In this document: in pieces, positions 7,957 to 15,088 of the stretch
Layout of the letters: the number at the start of each line of letters is the position of its first letter
How positions within the stretch are numbered: position 1 is the stretch's first letter
DNA from: CAZHGD01 sp964531735
GTDB lineage: Bacteria > Armatimonadota > UBA10988
Length of the DNA: 64,000 nt
Direction: 5' to 3'
NCBI GenBank assembly: GCA_964531735.1
Contig: CAZHGD010000003.1
Coordinates: 1 to 64,000 of the forward strand
Notes under the pieces: model-generated
The model's database searches: none
Told to the model about the DNA's origin: nothing
Seen by the model: only the letters and a program-made list of their open reading frames with translations
Position numbers and translations under genes: made by a program

Positions 7957-8339
7957 TGCGGCGGGAAGCGGAGAATACGCGCCAGCGGCCGCGGCCGAAG
8001 ATCGCCCTCAAGGTGGGCGACACGGTCGAGGTGCTGTGCGGCAAGGACAAGGGCGAGCGCGGCAAGATCACCGAGGTGCTGACGCACCGGCTGATGGTGC
8101 GGGTGGCCGGGGTCAACCTGGTCACGAAGCACCAGCGGGCCGGCGGGCGCTCCCGGACGATGCAGAAGCAGGCCGGCCGCATCGAAATGCCGGGCCCGCT
8201 GCACGTCTCGAACGTGATGCTGGTCTGCGGCACGTGCGGCCAGCGGACGCGCCCGAAGTGCGAAGTGGCCGAAGGCACGAAGCAGCGGGTGTGCCGCAAG
8301 TGCGGCGCGGAGATCGCGCGCCAGCAGGTGGAGGAGTAG
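7956..8339 (+). CDS. rplX: 50S ribosomal protein L24, cysteine-rich (zinc-type) form
   Basis: 127 aa from the ATG at 7956, which overlaps the last base of the rplN stop; a GTG at 7953 is also possible, but GGAGG at 7944-7948 is better spaced to the ATG. KVGDTVEVLCGKDKGERGKI is the KOW motif. The C-terminal part holds two CxxC pairs, CGTC (91-94) and CRKC (113-116), where E. coli L24 has none, so a zinc ribbon is likely. L24 nucleates 50S assembly. Confidence 0.95.
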   Translation: MRREAENTRQRPRPKIALKVGDTVEVLCGKDKGERGKITEVLTHRLMVRVAGVNLVTKHQRAGGRSRTMQKQAGRIEMPGPLHVSNVMLVCGTCGQRTRPKCEVAEGTKQRVCRKCGAEIARQQVEE

Positions 8340-8340
8340 C

Positions 8341-8910
8341 ATGGCAGCAGAGGCCGCCGAAAAGGTGCAGCCGCGGCTGGCGGTGCGGTACCAGAGCGAG
8401 ATCCTGCCGGCGTTGATGCAGGAGTTCAGCTACCAGAACGTCATGCAGGTGCCGCGCGTGCTGAAGGTCGTGGTCAACATGGGCGTGGGCGAAGGCCGCG
8501 AGGACGCCAAGAACGTTCAGGCGGCGGCCGAGGACCTGGCGCGCATTGTGGGCCAGAAGGCGCGGATCAACAAAGCGCGGAAGTCGATCTCGAACTTCAA
8601 GCTGCGCCAGGGCATGTTGATCGGCTGCTGCGCGACGCTGCGCCGCGAGCGCATGTGGGAGTTCCTGGACCGGCTGATCGCCACGGCGCTGCCGCGCATC
8701 CGGGACTTCCGCGGGCTGTCGCCGAATGGGTTTGACGGACACGGCAACTACTCCCTCGGCCTGCGGGAGCAGTCCGTCTTTGCAGAAATCGACCCCGACC
8801 GCGTACAGCGCGTTCAGGGCATGAATATCACCATTGTGACCTCGGCCCGCAGCGATGCCGAGGCCCTGGCGCTGTTGCGCCGGCTGGGCCTGCCGCTGCG
8901 GGAAAGCTAG
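8341..8910 (+). CDS. rplE: 50S ribosomal protein L5
   Basis: 189 aa, about 10 residues longer at the N-terminus than E. coli L5. PRVLKVVVNMGVGEGREDAKN, GQKARINKARKSISNFKLRQGMLIG and LSPNGFDGHGNYSLGLREQSVFAEID are L5 signatures. L5 binds 5S rRNA with L18 and contacts the P-site tRNA. It lies one base after the rplX stop and 11 bases before rpsN. Confidence 0.97.
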   Translation: MAAEAAEKVQPRLAVRYQSEILPALMQEFSYQNVMQVPRVLKVVVNMGVGEGREDAKNVQAAAEDLARIVGQKARINKARKSISNFKLRQGMLIGCCATLRRERMWEFLDRLIATALPRIRDFRGLSPNGFDGHGNYSLGLREQSVFAEIDPDRVQRVQGMNITIVTSARSDAEALALLRRLGLPLRES

Positions 8911-8921
8911 GAGAGCTGAGG

Positions 8922-9107
8922 ATGGCGAAGAAGAGCCTGATTGCCAAGGCCAAGCGACGGCCGCGGTTCGCGGTGCGGGGCTACAACCGGTGCAGCGTGT
9001 GTGGCCGGTCGCGAGGGTACATGCGCCACTTCGGGCTGTGCCGGATCTGCTTCCGCGAGCGGGCGCTGCGCGGCGAGTTGGCCGGGGTGACAAAGGCAAG
9101 CTGGTGA
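8922..9107 (+). CDS. rpsN: 30S ribosomal protein S14, zinc-binding type Z
   Basis: 61 aa: the short, zinc-binding (C+) S14 form. Four cysteines occur as CSVC (residues 24-27) and CRIC (40-43), the classical zinc ribbon, followed by FRERALRGELAGVTKASW. S14 sits in the 30S head with S3 and S10. A GGAGAGCTGAGG segment precedes the ATG. Confidence 0.96.
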   Translation: MAKKSLIAKAKRRPRFAVRGYNRCSVCGRSRGYMRHFGLCRICFRERALRGELAGVTKASW

Positions 9108-9135
9108 TAGCAGGCGGCGGAGGTCTGGCACTATC

Positions 9136-9531
9136 ATGATGACCGATCCCATCGCGGACATGTTGACCCGCATCCGCAATGCCAATCAGGCGAAGCTGAA
9201 CCAGGTCGACATGCCGCACTCGAATTTGAAGGCGCAGATCGCGCGGATCCTGCAGGCCGAAGGCTACATCACCAGCTACCGGGTGGTGGAAGAAGGGCCG
9301 CAGGGGCTGCTGCGGATCAAGCTGAAGTACGGCCCGAACAACGAGCGGGTGATCTCACGGCTCGAGCGCGTCAGCAAGCCGGGTTGCCGCGTTTATGTGA
9401 CGCGGCGGCGCCTGCCGCGCGTGCTCTCGGGTCTGGGCGTCGCCATCGTCAGCACGTCGCGCGGGGTCATGACGGACCACGAAGCGCGCCGGCTGGGCGT
9501 CGGCGGCGAGGTCATCTGCACCGTTTCGTAG
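9136..9531 (+). CDS. rpsH: 30S ribosomal protein S8
   Basis: 131 aa, normal. It begins MMTDPIADMLTRIRNANQAKLNQVDMPHS and ends VGGEVICTVS, both typical. S8 binds helix 21 of 16S rRNA and represses the spc operon in E. coli. Tandem ATGs occur at 9136 and 9139; GGAGG at 9119-9123 is closer to the first. Confidence 0.96.
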   Translation: MMTDPIADMLTRIRNANQAKLNQVDMPHSNLKAQIARILQAEGYITSYRVVEEGPQGLLRIKLKYGPNNERVISRLERVSKPGCRVYVTRRRLPRVLSGLGVAIVSTSRGVMTDHEARRLGVGGEVICTVS

Positions 9532-9548
9532 GCGGGCAGGAGGAACCC

Positions 9549-10100
9549 ATGTCGAGAGTAGGACTGGCCCCCATCCCGCTTCCTGCGAAGGTGACGGTTG
9601 ACGTGGCCGCGGACAACACGGTGACGGTCAAGGGGCCGAAGGGCGAGCTCAGCCGCCAGTTCCACGCCAAGGTGGGCGTCGAGCTGCGCGAGGGCGTGCT
9701 GTACGTGGTACGGCACTCGGAGGATCGCGAGTCGCGGTCGCTCCACGGCCTGAGCCGGGCGCTGCTGAACAACATGGTGGTCGGCGTGACCACCGGGCAC
9801 AGCCGCGCGCTGCTGGTGACCGGCATCGGTTTCCGCGCCGAGCAGGTCGGGTCGATGGTCAACCTGCAGGTCGGCATGAGCCACCCGGTGTTGATTGCGC
9901 CGGCCGAGGGCGTCGAGCTCAAGGTCGAGGGCAACAACAAGGTGGTGGTCAGCGGCCTGGACAAGGAGCTGGTCGGCGACATGGCGGCGCGCATTCGCTC
10001 GGTGCGCAAGGCGCGGCCGTACATCTTCCGCGGCGACTTCCAGGGCATCCGCTACGAGGACGAGCGGCCGCGGCGCAAGGCCGGTAAGCAAGGGGTCTAG
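9549..10100 (+). CDS. rplF: 50S ribosomal protein L6
   Basis: 183 aa from the ATG at 9549, preceded by AGGAGG at 9538-9543; the open frame extends into rpsH but that extension is not L6-like. MSRVGLAPIPLPAKVTVDV starts the first alpha/beta repeat. GFRAEQVGSMVNLQVGMSHPV and the C-terminal GIRYEDERPRRKAGK, with the conserved KG-rich end, identify L6, a 23S-binding protein near the factor-binding site. Confidence 0.97.
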   Translation: MSRVGLAPIPLPAKVTVDVAADNTVTVKGPKGELSRQFHAKVGVELREGVLYVVRHSEDRESRSLHGLSRALLNNMVVGVTTGHSRALLVTGIGFRAEQVGSMVNLQVGMSHPVLIAPAEGVELKVEGNNKVVVSGLDKELVGDMAARIRSVRKARPYIFRGDFQGIRYEDERPRRKAGKQGV

Positions 10101-10102
10101 CG

Positions 10103-10468
10103 ATGAGTAGCAAGGTTGACCGCTATACCGGGCGGGTGCGCCGGCAGCGCCGCGTGCGGCTGAAGGTGCGGGGCACCGCCGAGCGGCCGCGGCTGTGCGT
10201 GTTCCGCTCCGAGCGGCACATCTATGCGCAGTTGATTGACGACCAGGCCGGCGCCACGCTGGTGGCGGCGTCGACGCTGGAGCCCGCCCTGAAGGGCGAG
10301 GTCACCGGGCGTAACAAGGACGCCGGCCGCAAGGTCGGCCGCCTGATCGCCGAGCGGGCCAAGGCCGCCGGTATCGAGGCGGTGGTGTTCGATCGCAACG
10401 GCTACGTCTACCACGGCTGCGTGGCAGCGGTGGCCGACGGCGCGCGCGAAGGAGAGCTGCGGCTATGA
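10103..10468 (+). CDS. rplR: 50S ribosomal protein L18
   Basis: 121 aa. GTAERPRLCVFRSERHIYAQLIDDQAGATLVAAST and the C-terminal FDRNGYVYHGCVAAVADGAREGEL (family pattern [24 protein letters not shown]) identify L18, the 5S rRNA-binding protein that works with L5. It follows rplF by 2 bases and overlaps the rpsE start by four bases (ATGA). Confidence 0.96.
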   Translation: MSSKVDRYTGRVRRQRRVRLKVRGTAERPRLCVFRSERHIYAQLIDDQAGATLVAASTLEPALKGEVTGRNKDAGRKVGRLIAERAKAAGIEAVVFDRNGYVYHGCVAAVADGAREGELRL

Positions 10469-11055
10469 GGAACGACAACGTGGGCGGTCGCGGTGGCGAC
10501 CGGGAGCGTGATCGCTCTGACCGCGGCCGACGTGACCGGCGGCCGCGGCGTGAAGAGGGGCCGGCGCTCGACGAGCGCGTGGTGGCCATCGCTCGCGTGG
10601 ACAAGGTCCACAAGGGCGGCCGCAACTTGAGCTGGCGCGCGCTGGTGGTGGTGGGCGACAATCAGGGCCGCGTCGGGGCCGCCATCGGCAAGGCGCGGGA
10701 AATCCCCGACGCCATCCGCAAGGGCTCGGAGCGCGCGCGCAAGGAAATGGTCAAGGTGCGCATGGTCGGCGGGACCATTCCGCACGCGATCCAGGCGCGG
10801 GTGCAGACGGCCGAAGTGCTGCTCAAGCCGGCCGTGCCGGGTACCGGCGTGATCGCCGGTGGCGCCGTGCGCGCGGTCATGGAAGCGGCCGGCGTCAGCG
10901 ACGTGCTGACCAAGAGCCTCGGCAGCAACAACGCCGTCAACATCGTCTGGGCCACCATCGAGTGCCTGCGCGAGCTGCGCACGGTGGAAGAGGTGGCGGC
11001 GCTGCGCGGGAAGAAGGTCGAAGAAGTCGGCTTCATCGCGCGGACGGGAGAGTAG
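10465..11055 (+). CDS. rpsE: 30S ribosomal protein S5, N-terminal Arg/Asp extension
   Basis: 196 aa. The body from about residue 37, LDERVVAIARVDKVHKGGRNLSWRALVVVGD, through GTGVIAGGAVRAVMEAAGVSDVLTKSLGSNN, is typical S5 with its double-stranded RNA-binding fold and the loop linked to decoding accuracy. The first 35 residues are a low-complexity run rich in Arg, Asp and Gly, presumably disordered. The ATG at 10465 overlaps the rplR TGA. The 3' neighbour rpmD is 3 bases away. Confidence 0.97.
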   Translation: MRNDNVGGRGGDRERDRSDRGRRDRRPRREEGPALDERVVAIARVDKVHKGGRNLSWRALVVVGDNQGRVGAAIGKAREIPDAIRKGSERARKEMVKVRMVGGTIPHAIQARVQTAEVLLKPAVPGTGVIAGGAVRAVMEAAGVSDVLTKSLGSNNAVNIVWATIECLRELRTVEEVAALRGKKVEEVGFIARTGE

Positions 11056-11058
11056 GCG

Positions 11059-11244
11059 ATGGCCAAGCTGCAAGTCACCCTGGTCCGCAGTGTCAGCGGT
11101 CGGCAGGAGTTCCAGAAGCGCACGGTGCGGGCGCTGGGGCTGCGCCGGTTGCAGCAACAGGTGATCCATGACGACACGCCGTCGGTGCGCGGCATGATCG
11201 ACACGGTGCATCACCTCGTCACAGTTCAAGAGGTGGCCGAATGA
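11059..11244 (+). CDS. rpmD: 50S ribosomal protein L30
   Basis: 61 aa, the usual short bacterial L30. MAKLQVTLVRSVSGRQEFQKRTVRALGLRRL and DTPSVRGMIDTVHHLVTVQEV match the family. It lies between rpsE and rplO, as in the spc operon, and its stop overlaps the rplO start (ATGA at 11241-11244). Confidence 0.95.
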   Translation: MAKLQVTLVRSVSGRQEFQKRTVRALGLRRLQQQVIHDDTPSVRGMIDTVHHLVTVQEVAE

Positions 11245-11732
11245 GGCTGGACGATTTGCGCCCCAATGACGGGGCCAAGACCGAGCGCAAGCGGATCGGC
11301 CGCGGCGCGGGCAGCGGCAGCGGCAAGACCAGCGGCCGGGGCCAGAAGGGCCAAGGCTCGCGCGCCGGCGGCGGGGTGCGGCCTGGCTTCGAAGGTGGCC
11401 AGACGCCGCTGCACATGCGCACGCCGAAGCTGCGCGGCCCGCTGTCACGCCGCTCGCGTGGCATCGGGCGCTTCCGCAAGCACTACGCCGAGGTCAACGT
11501 GGGCGCCCTGGCCGGCTTGCCGGCCGGCAGCGAGGTGACCTGGGAGCTGCTGGTCTCCGAGCGGCTGTGCAGCAGCGGCAAGGATGGCCTGCGGGTGCTG
11601 GGTGATGGTGAGCTGGGCGTGGCGCTGACCGTCTACGCCGATCACTTCACCGCCGGCGCGAAGCAGAAGATCGAAGCGGCTGGCGGCACCGCCGTGGTGC
11701 TCGGTGAGGCCGACGAGCCCTCCGAGGGCTAG
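11241..11732 (+). CDS. rplO: 50S ribosomal protein L15
   Basis: 163 aa. MRLDDLRPNDGAKTERKRIGRGAGSGSGKTSGRGQKGQGSRAGG is the glycine-rich N-terminal extension of L15, which threads into the 50S core. The C-terminal domain is more divergent but ends in the expected strand-helix pattern (FTAGAKQKIEAAGGTAVVL). Translation is coupled to rpmD by a 4-base overlap. secY starts 28 bases downstream. Confidence 0.95.
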   Translation: MRLDDLRPNDGAKTERKRIGRGAGSGSGKTSGRGQKGQGSRAGGGVRPGFEGGQTPLHMRTPKLRGPLSRRSRGIGRFRKHYAEVNVGALAGLPAGSEVTWELLVSERLCSSGKDGLRVLGDGELGVALTVYADHFTAGAKQKIEAAGGTAVVLGEADEPSEG

Positions 11733-11760
11733 AGCCGGCGTGCGGGACAGGTGACCGTCC

Positions 11761-13065
11761 ATGAAGATGATCAACCAGCTTCAGGAAGCGTGGAAGCTCG
11801 AGGACCTGAGACGGCGACTGCTGTACATGGTCTACGGGTTCACCATTTTCATGATCGGGCGCATGATCCCGATGCCGCAGGTGGATGCCGGCTCGCTGCT
11901 CGACCGCATCGGCGGCGGCGGCGACGACCTGTTCGGCATTCTGAACATGTTCTCGGGCGGTGCGCTGAAGCGGATGAGCGTGTTCGCGCTCGGCGTGATG
12001 CCGTACATCAACGCCTCGATCATGTTCCAGTTGCTGACGGTCGCCCTGCCGAGTCTGAAGAAGCTGGCGCAAGAAGGCGAGACCGGGCGCAAGCAGATCT
12101 CCGCCTACACGCGGTGGCTGACGGTGGCGCTGGCCATCGTCCAGGGGGCCGGGCTCTGCCAGCTCCTGCGCAGCGCCGGCATGCTCAAGGGCGGGTTCGT
12201 CCAGCAGGCCGAGATCATCGCCACGGTGACCGCCGGGACGATGTTCGTGCTCTGGCTGGGTGAGCAACTCACCGAGCATGGCATCGGGAACGGCGTCTCG
12301 CTGATGATCTTCATCGGCATCATGACGCAGATGCCGGCGGACCTGTGGCGGACGGTGAAGCTGATTGGCGACGGCGGCACGCACCCGCTCAACGGTGTGG
12401 CGTTGCTGGTCATCCTGATCGCGACCGTGGCCGGATGTATCTTCATCCAACAGGGAGAGCGGCAGATCCGCGTGCAATACGCCAGACGCGTGGTGGGCAC
12501 ACGGCAGATGGGTGGTGCCTCCACCTATCTGCCGATGAAGGTCAACCAGGCCGGCGTCATGCCGATCATCTTCGCCATCTCGGTGGCGCTGTTCCCGCGG
12601 ACGATTGTGACCTTCCTGCCGTTCCAGGCGGACTGGTGGGAGGGCGTGAAGCGGTTCGTGAGCGACTGGCTGACGCCGGGCGTGGGCCCGAACGGCTGGT
12701 TCTCGCTGGGCTTGTACTTTGCCCTGGTGGTGGGCTTCACCTACTTCTACACGGCGGTGACCTACGATCCAACCGAGGTGGCCGACAACATCAAGAAGTG
12801 GGGCGGTCAGATCAAGGGCATTCGGGCGGGTAGTGAGACGGCGCGGTACATCGACCGCGTGCTGACCCGCATCACCTTTGCCGGGGCGATCTTCCTCGGC
12901 ATCATCGCGCTGTTGCCGTACCTGGTTCCGGTCGTAACCAAGATCCAGACGTTCGGCCTGGTCGGCGGTACCTCACTGCTGATCGTGGTCGGTGTGGCGT
13001 TGGATACGATGCAGCAAATCGAGGCGCACCTGCTGATGCGCCACTACAAGGGCTTCATCGGGTGA
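11761..13065 (+). CDS. secY: Protein translocase subunit SecY
   Basis: 434 aa, the standard size of the ten-TM channel of the Sec translocon. YTRWLTVALAIVQG, GNGVSLMIFIGI, the cytoplasmic loop QGERQIRVQYARR and the C-terminal GGTSLLIVVGVALDTMQQIEAHLLMRHYKGF are diagnostic. It exports proteins across the inner membrane, which matters here because many downstream products have signal peptides. It is placed between rplO and adk as in the spc operon. The usual map gene is missing between adk and infA. Confidence 0.97.
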   Translation: MKMINQLQEAWKLEDLRRRLLYMVYGFTIFMIGRMIPMPQVDAGSLLDRIGGGGDDLFGILNMFSGGALKRMSVFALGVMPYINASIMFQLLTVALPSLKKLAQEGETGRKQISAYTRWLTVALAIVQGAGLCQLLRSAGMLKGGFVQQAEIIATVTAGTMFVLWLGEQLTEHGIGNGVSLMIFIGIMTQMPADLWRTVKLIGDGGTHPLNGVALLVILIATVAGCIFIQQGERQIRVQYARRVVGTRQMGGASTYLPMKVNQAGVMPIIFAISVALFPRTIVTFLPFQADWWEGVKRFVSDWLTPGVGPNGWFSLGLYFALVVGFTYFYTAVTYDPTEVADNIKKWGGQIKGIRAGSETARYIDRVLTRITFAGAIFLGIIALLPYLVPVVTKIQTFGLVGGTSLLIVVGVALDTMQQIEAHLLMRHYKGFIG

Positions 13066-13090
13066 GGGACGTCCAGCCAAGGAGCGGTCA

Positions 13091-13738
13091 ATGCGTCTGC
13101 TGATTTTCGGCCCGCCCGGGGCGGGCAAGGGCACGGTGGCGAAGGAAGTGACGGCGGCCGAGGGGCTGCCGCACATCTCGACGGGCGACATGCTGCGCGC
13201 CGCGGTCGCTGCCGGCTCCGAGCTCGGACTCAAGGTCAAGAGCGTCATGGACAGTGGCGCGCTGGTGTCCGACGAGCTGATCATCGAGCTGGTCCGGGAC
13301 CGGCTGCAGCAGGCCGACACGGCCAACGGTTGGCTGCTGGACGGGTTCCCGCGGACCCTGCCGCAGGCCGAGGCGCTGGGCGCGCTGCTGGGCGAACTGG
13401 GCCAGGGCGTGGACCGGGTGCTGCTGATCGAGGTGCCGGACGCGACGATTGTGGACCGACTCGGCGGACGAAGGGTTTGCCTTAACTGCGGGGCGACGTA
13501 TCATGTCACTTTCGCGCCGCCGAAGCAGGCGGGTGTCTGTGACCAGTGCGGGTCCGACCAGGTGGTGCAGCGCGAGGACGACCAGCCGGCGACGATCAAC
13601 AAGCGGCTGGGCACGTATCACGCGCAGACGGCGCCGCTGATCGCGTACTACGAAGGTCAGGGCGTGGTCTCGCGGTTCGACAACAGTGGGTCGCCCGCGG
13701 ACACGGTGGCCAAGGTGCGCGCGGCTCTGGCCGGCTAG
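13091..13738 (+). CDS. adk: Adenylate kinase with zinc-type LID
   Basis: 215 aa. P-loop GPPGAGKGT (8-16), AMP-binding HISTGDMLRAAV, DGFPRTLPQAE and the LID domain. The LID carries four cysteines (C130, C133, C150, C153), as in zinc-containing long-type adenylate kinases of Gram-positives and several other phyla, in place of the hydrogen-bond network of E. coli Adk. It interconverts ATP + AMP and 2 ADP in the cytoplasm. An AAGGAG precedes the ATG. Confidence 0.96.
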   Translation: MRLLIFGPPGAGKGTVAKEVTAAEGLPHISTGDMLRAAVAAGSELGLKVKSVMDSGALVSDELIIELVRDRLQQADTANGWLLDGFPRTLPQAEALGALLGELGQGVDRVLLIEVPDATIVDRLGGRRVCLNCGATYHVTFAPPKQAGVCDQCGSDQVVQREDDQPATINKRLGTYHAQTAPLIAYYEGQGVVSRFDNSGSPADTVAKVRAALAG

Positions 13739-13771
13739 CTCAGGCGGCCGACCGAGCGGAGCGGGAGACGC

Positions 13772-14005
13772 ATGGCGAAGACTGACAAAGACAAGATCGA
13801 GGTCGAAGGCGTCGTGAAGGAGACGCTGCCGAACGCTCACTTCCTGGTGGAAGTCGAGGTGGGCAGCAACAAGCTCCAGATCCGGGCGCACGTCTCGGGC
13901 AAGATTCGGATGCACTACATTCGGATCCTGCCGGGTGACCGGGTGCTGGTGGAACTGACGCCGTTGGACCCGACCAAGGGCCGGATTCTGTACCGGTACA
14001 AGTAA
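13772..14005 (+). CDS. infA: Translation initiation factor IF-1
   Basis: 77 aa, an OB-fold protein of about the expected 72 aa. KIEVEGVVKETLPNAHFLVEVEVGSNKLQIRAHVSGKIRMHYIRILPGDRVLVEL and the end KGRILYRYK match IF-1, which blocks the A site during initiation. It lies 33 bases after adk. A strong hairpin-forming sequence follows directly (14011-14035). Confidence 0.96.
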   Translation: MAKTDKDKIEVEGVVKETLPNAHFLVEVEVGSNKLQIRAHVSGKIRMHYIRILPGDRVLVELTPLDPTKGRILYRYK

Positions 14006-14010
14006 GCGCC

Positions 14011-14035
14011 GTCGTCTCCGGCGGCCGGAGACGGC
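14011..14035 (+). other. RNA hairpin between infA and rpmJ
   Basis: A 9-bp perfect inverted repeat, CGTCTCCGG (14013-14021) and CCGGAGACG (14025-14033), encloses a 3-base loop and can be extended outward by a G-U and a G-C pair. There is no T-run after it, so it does not look like an intrinsic terminator. It may be a processing or stability element, or a factor-dependent attenuator within the cluster. The structure is seen; the role is inferred. Confidence 0.5.
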
Positions 14036-14067
14036 ACCGTCCGCGGGCGGTGGCGGTGGAGTGTGTC

Positions 14068-14181
14068 ATGAAAGTTCGGGCGAGTGTCAAGAAGCGGTGT
14101 GAGCGATGCAAGATCATCCGCCGCCGCGGCGTGGTGCGGGTGATTTGCAGCAATCCGAAGCACAAGCAGCGGCAAGGCTGA
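14068..14181 (+). CDS. rpmJ: 50S ribosomal protein L36
   Basis: 37 codons, easily missed because of size. The product reads MKVRASVKKRCERCKII, then RRRGVVRVICSNPKHKQRQG. This is the zinc-binding (C+) L36, with ligands C11, C14, C27 and H32. The position between infA and rpsM is the canonical one. It stabilises 23S rRNA domain packing in the 50S subunit. The ATG at 14068 gives the exact family length of 37 residues. Confidence 0.96.
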   Translation: MKVRASVKKRCERCKIIRRRGVVRVICSNPKHKQRQG

Positions 14182-14196
14182 TCCCGGGAGGAAACC

Positions 14197-14571
14197 GTGG
14201 CGCGTGTAGCAGGTGTAGAACTTCCCAATCACAAGCGTCTCTGGATCGCGCTGACCTACATCTATGGGATCGGCCGCTCCCGGGCGTCGGAGATTTGTGA
14301 CATTTGCGAGCTGAACCCGCTGGCGCGGGTGGGCGAGCTGACGGACGAGGAACTGAACCGGGTCCGCGAGGTCATCGACCGCGACTACCGCGTCGAGGGT
14401 GACCTGCGGCGTGAGGTGCAGGCCAACATCCGCCGGCTGATTGAGATCGGCTCCTACCGCGGCCGGCGGCACCGCATGGGTCTGCCGGTGCGTGGTCAGC
14501 GGACCAAGACCAACGCCCGCACCCGCAAGGGCAAGGCCAAGACGGTCGGCCGGCGGAAGAAGGGTTCCTGA
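14197..14571 (+). CDS. rpsM: 30S ribosomal protein S13
   Basis: 124 aa with a GTG start preceded by GGGAGGAAAC. ARVAGVELPNHKRLWIALTYIYGIGRSRASEIC and the C-terminal YRGRRHRMGLPVRGQRTKTNARTRKG are standard S13, which contacts P-site tRNA and bridges to the 50S. It lies 15 bases after rpmJ. The following spacer of 89 bases to rpsK is unusually long for this cluster and structured. Confidence 0.97.
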   Translation: MARVAGVELPNHKRLWIALTYIYGIGRSRASEICDICELNPLARVGELTDEELNRVREVIDRDYRVEGDLRREVQANIRRLIEIGSYRGRRHRMGLPVRGQRTKTNARTRKGKAKTVGRRKKGS

Positions 14572-14577
14572 TCGAGG

Positions 14578-14641
14578 CCGGCCGCGGGGCGCGTGAGCGT
14601 CCCGGCCGGACTGCGAGCCCCGGGGTCCGAGGATCGGCCCC
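14578..14641 (+). other. Structured spacer between rpsM and rpsK (two hairpins)
   Basis: Hairpin 1 (14578-14609): CCGGCC (78-83) pairs with GGCCGG (104-109), followed by a two-base bulge and GGGGCGC (86-92) pairing with GCGTCCC (97-103) with one G-U. The loop is GTGA, which as GUGA belongs to the GNRA tetraloop class. Hairpin 2 (14622-14641): GGGG-CCGA pairs with TCGG-CCCC around GGA, with one bulged T. It stops just before the GAGGAGGGAG ribosome-binding site of rpsK. No T-run is present. Pairing was read by eye; a regulatory role is inference. Confidence 0.45.
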
Positions 14642-14660
14642 CGCGAGGAGGGAGTAACGG

Positions 14661-15053
14661 ATGCGACGAGAGAGCGAGTCTCGGCGACGGCGTGAGCGGC
14701 GGCAGGTGCCGGTGGGCGTCGTGCATGTGCAATCGACGTTCAACAACACCATCGTCACCATCACTGACCCGGCCGGGCAGGTGGTGGCCTGGGGCAGTTG
14801 CGGTACCGCGGGCTACAAGGGCACCAAGAAGGGCTCGCCGTTTCCGGCGCAGTTGGCGGCTGAGGCCGCGGCGCGGAAAGCGGTCGACCAGTACGGCATG
14901 CGCCGAGTCGAAGTGGAGCTGAAGGGCCCGGGTGGCGGTCGTGAGACGGCCGTGCGCGCGCTGCAGACCGCTGGGCTCGAAGTCACCGTCATCAAGGACG
15001 TGACCCCGATTCCGCACAATGGCTGCCGGCCGCCCAAGCGGCGGCGCGTCTAG
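14661..15053 (+). CDS. rpsK: 30S ribosomal protein S11
   Basis: 130 aa. GVVHVQSTFNNTIVTITDPAGQVVAWGSCGTAGYKGTKKGSPFPAQ and DVTPIPHNGCRPPKRRRV are S11 signatures, including the NG site where isoaspartate is seen in E. coli. S11 lies on the 30S platform. GGAGGGAG precedes the ATG. The next gene is rpoA; rpsD, normally between them, is absent. Confidence 0.97.
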   Translation: MRRESESRRRRERRQVPVGVVHVQSTFNNTIVTITDPAGQVVAWGSCGTAGYKGTKKGSPFPAQLAAEAAARKAVDQYGMRRVEVELKGPGGGRETAVRALQTAGLEVTVIKDVTPIPHNGCRPPKRRRV

Positions 15054-15088
15054 TCCCTGCAGGCGTCGGTGGCAAGGAGTCGCGAACA

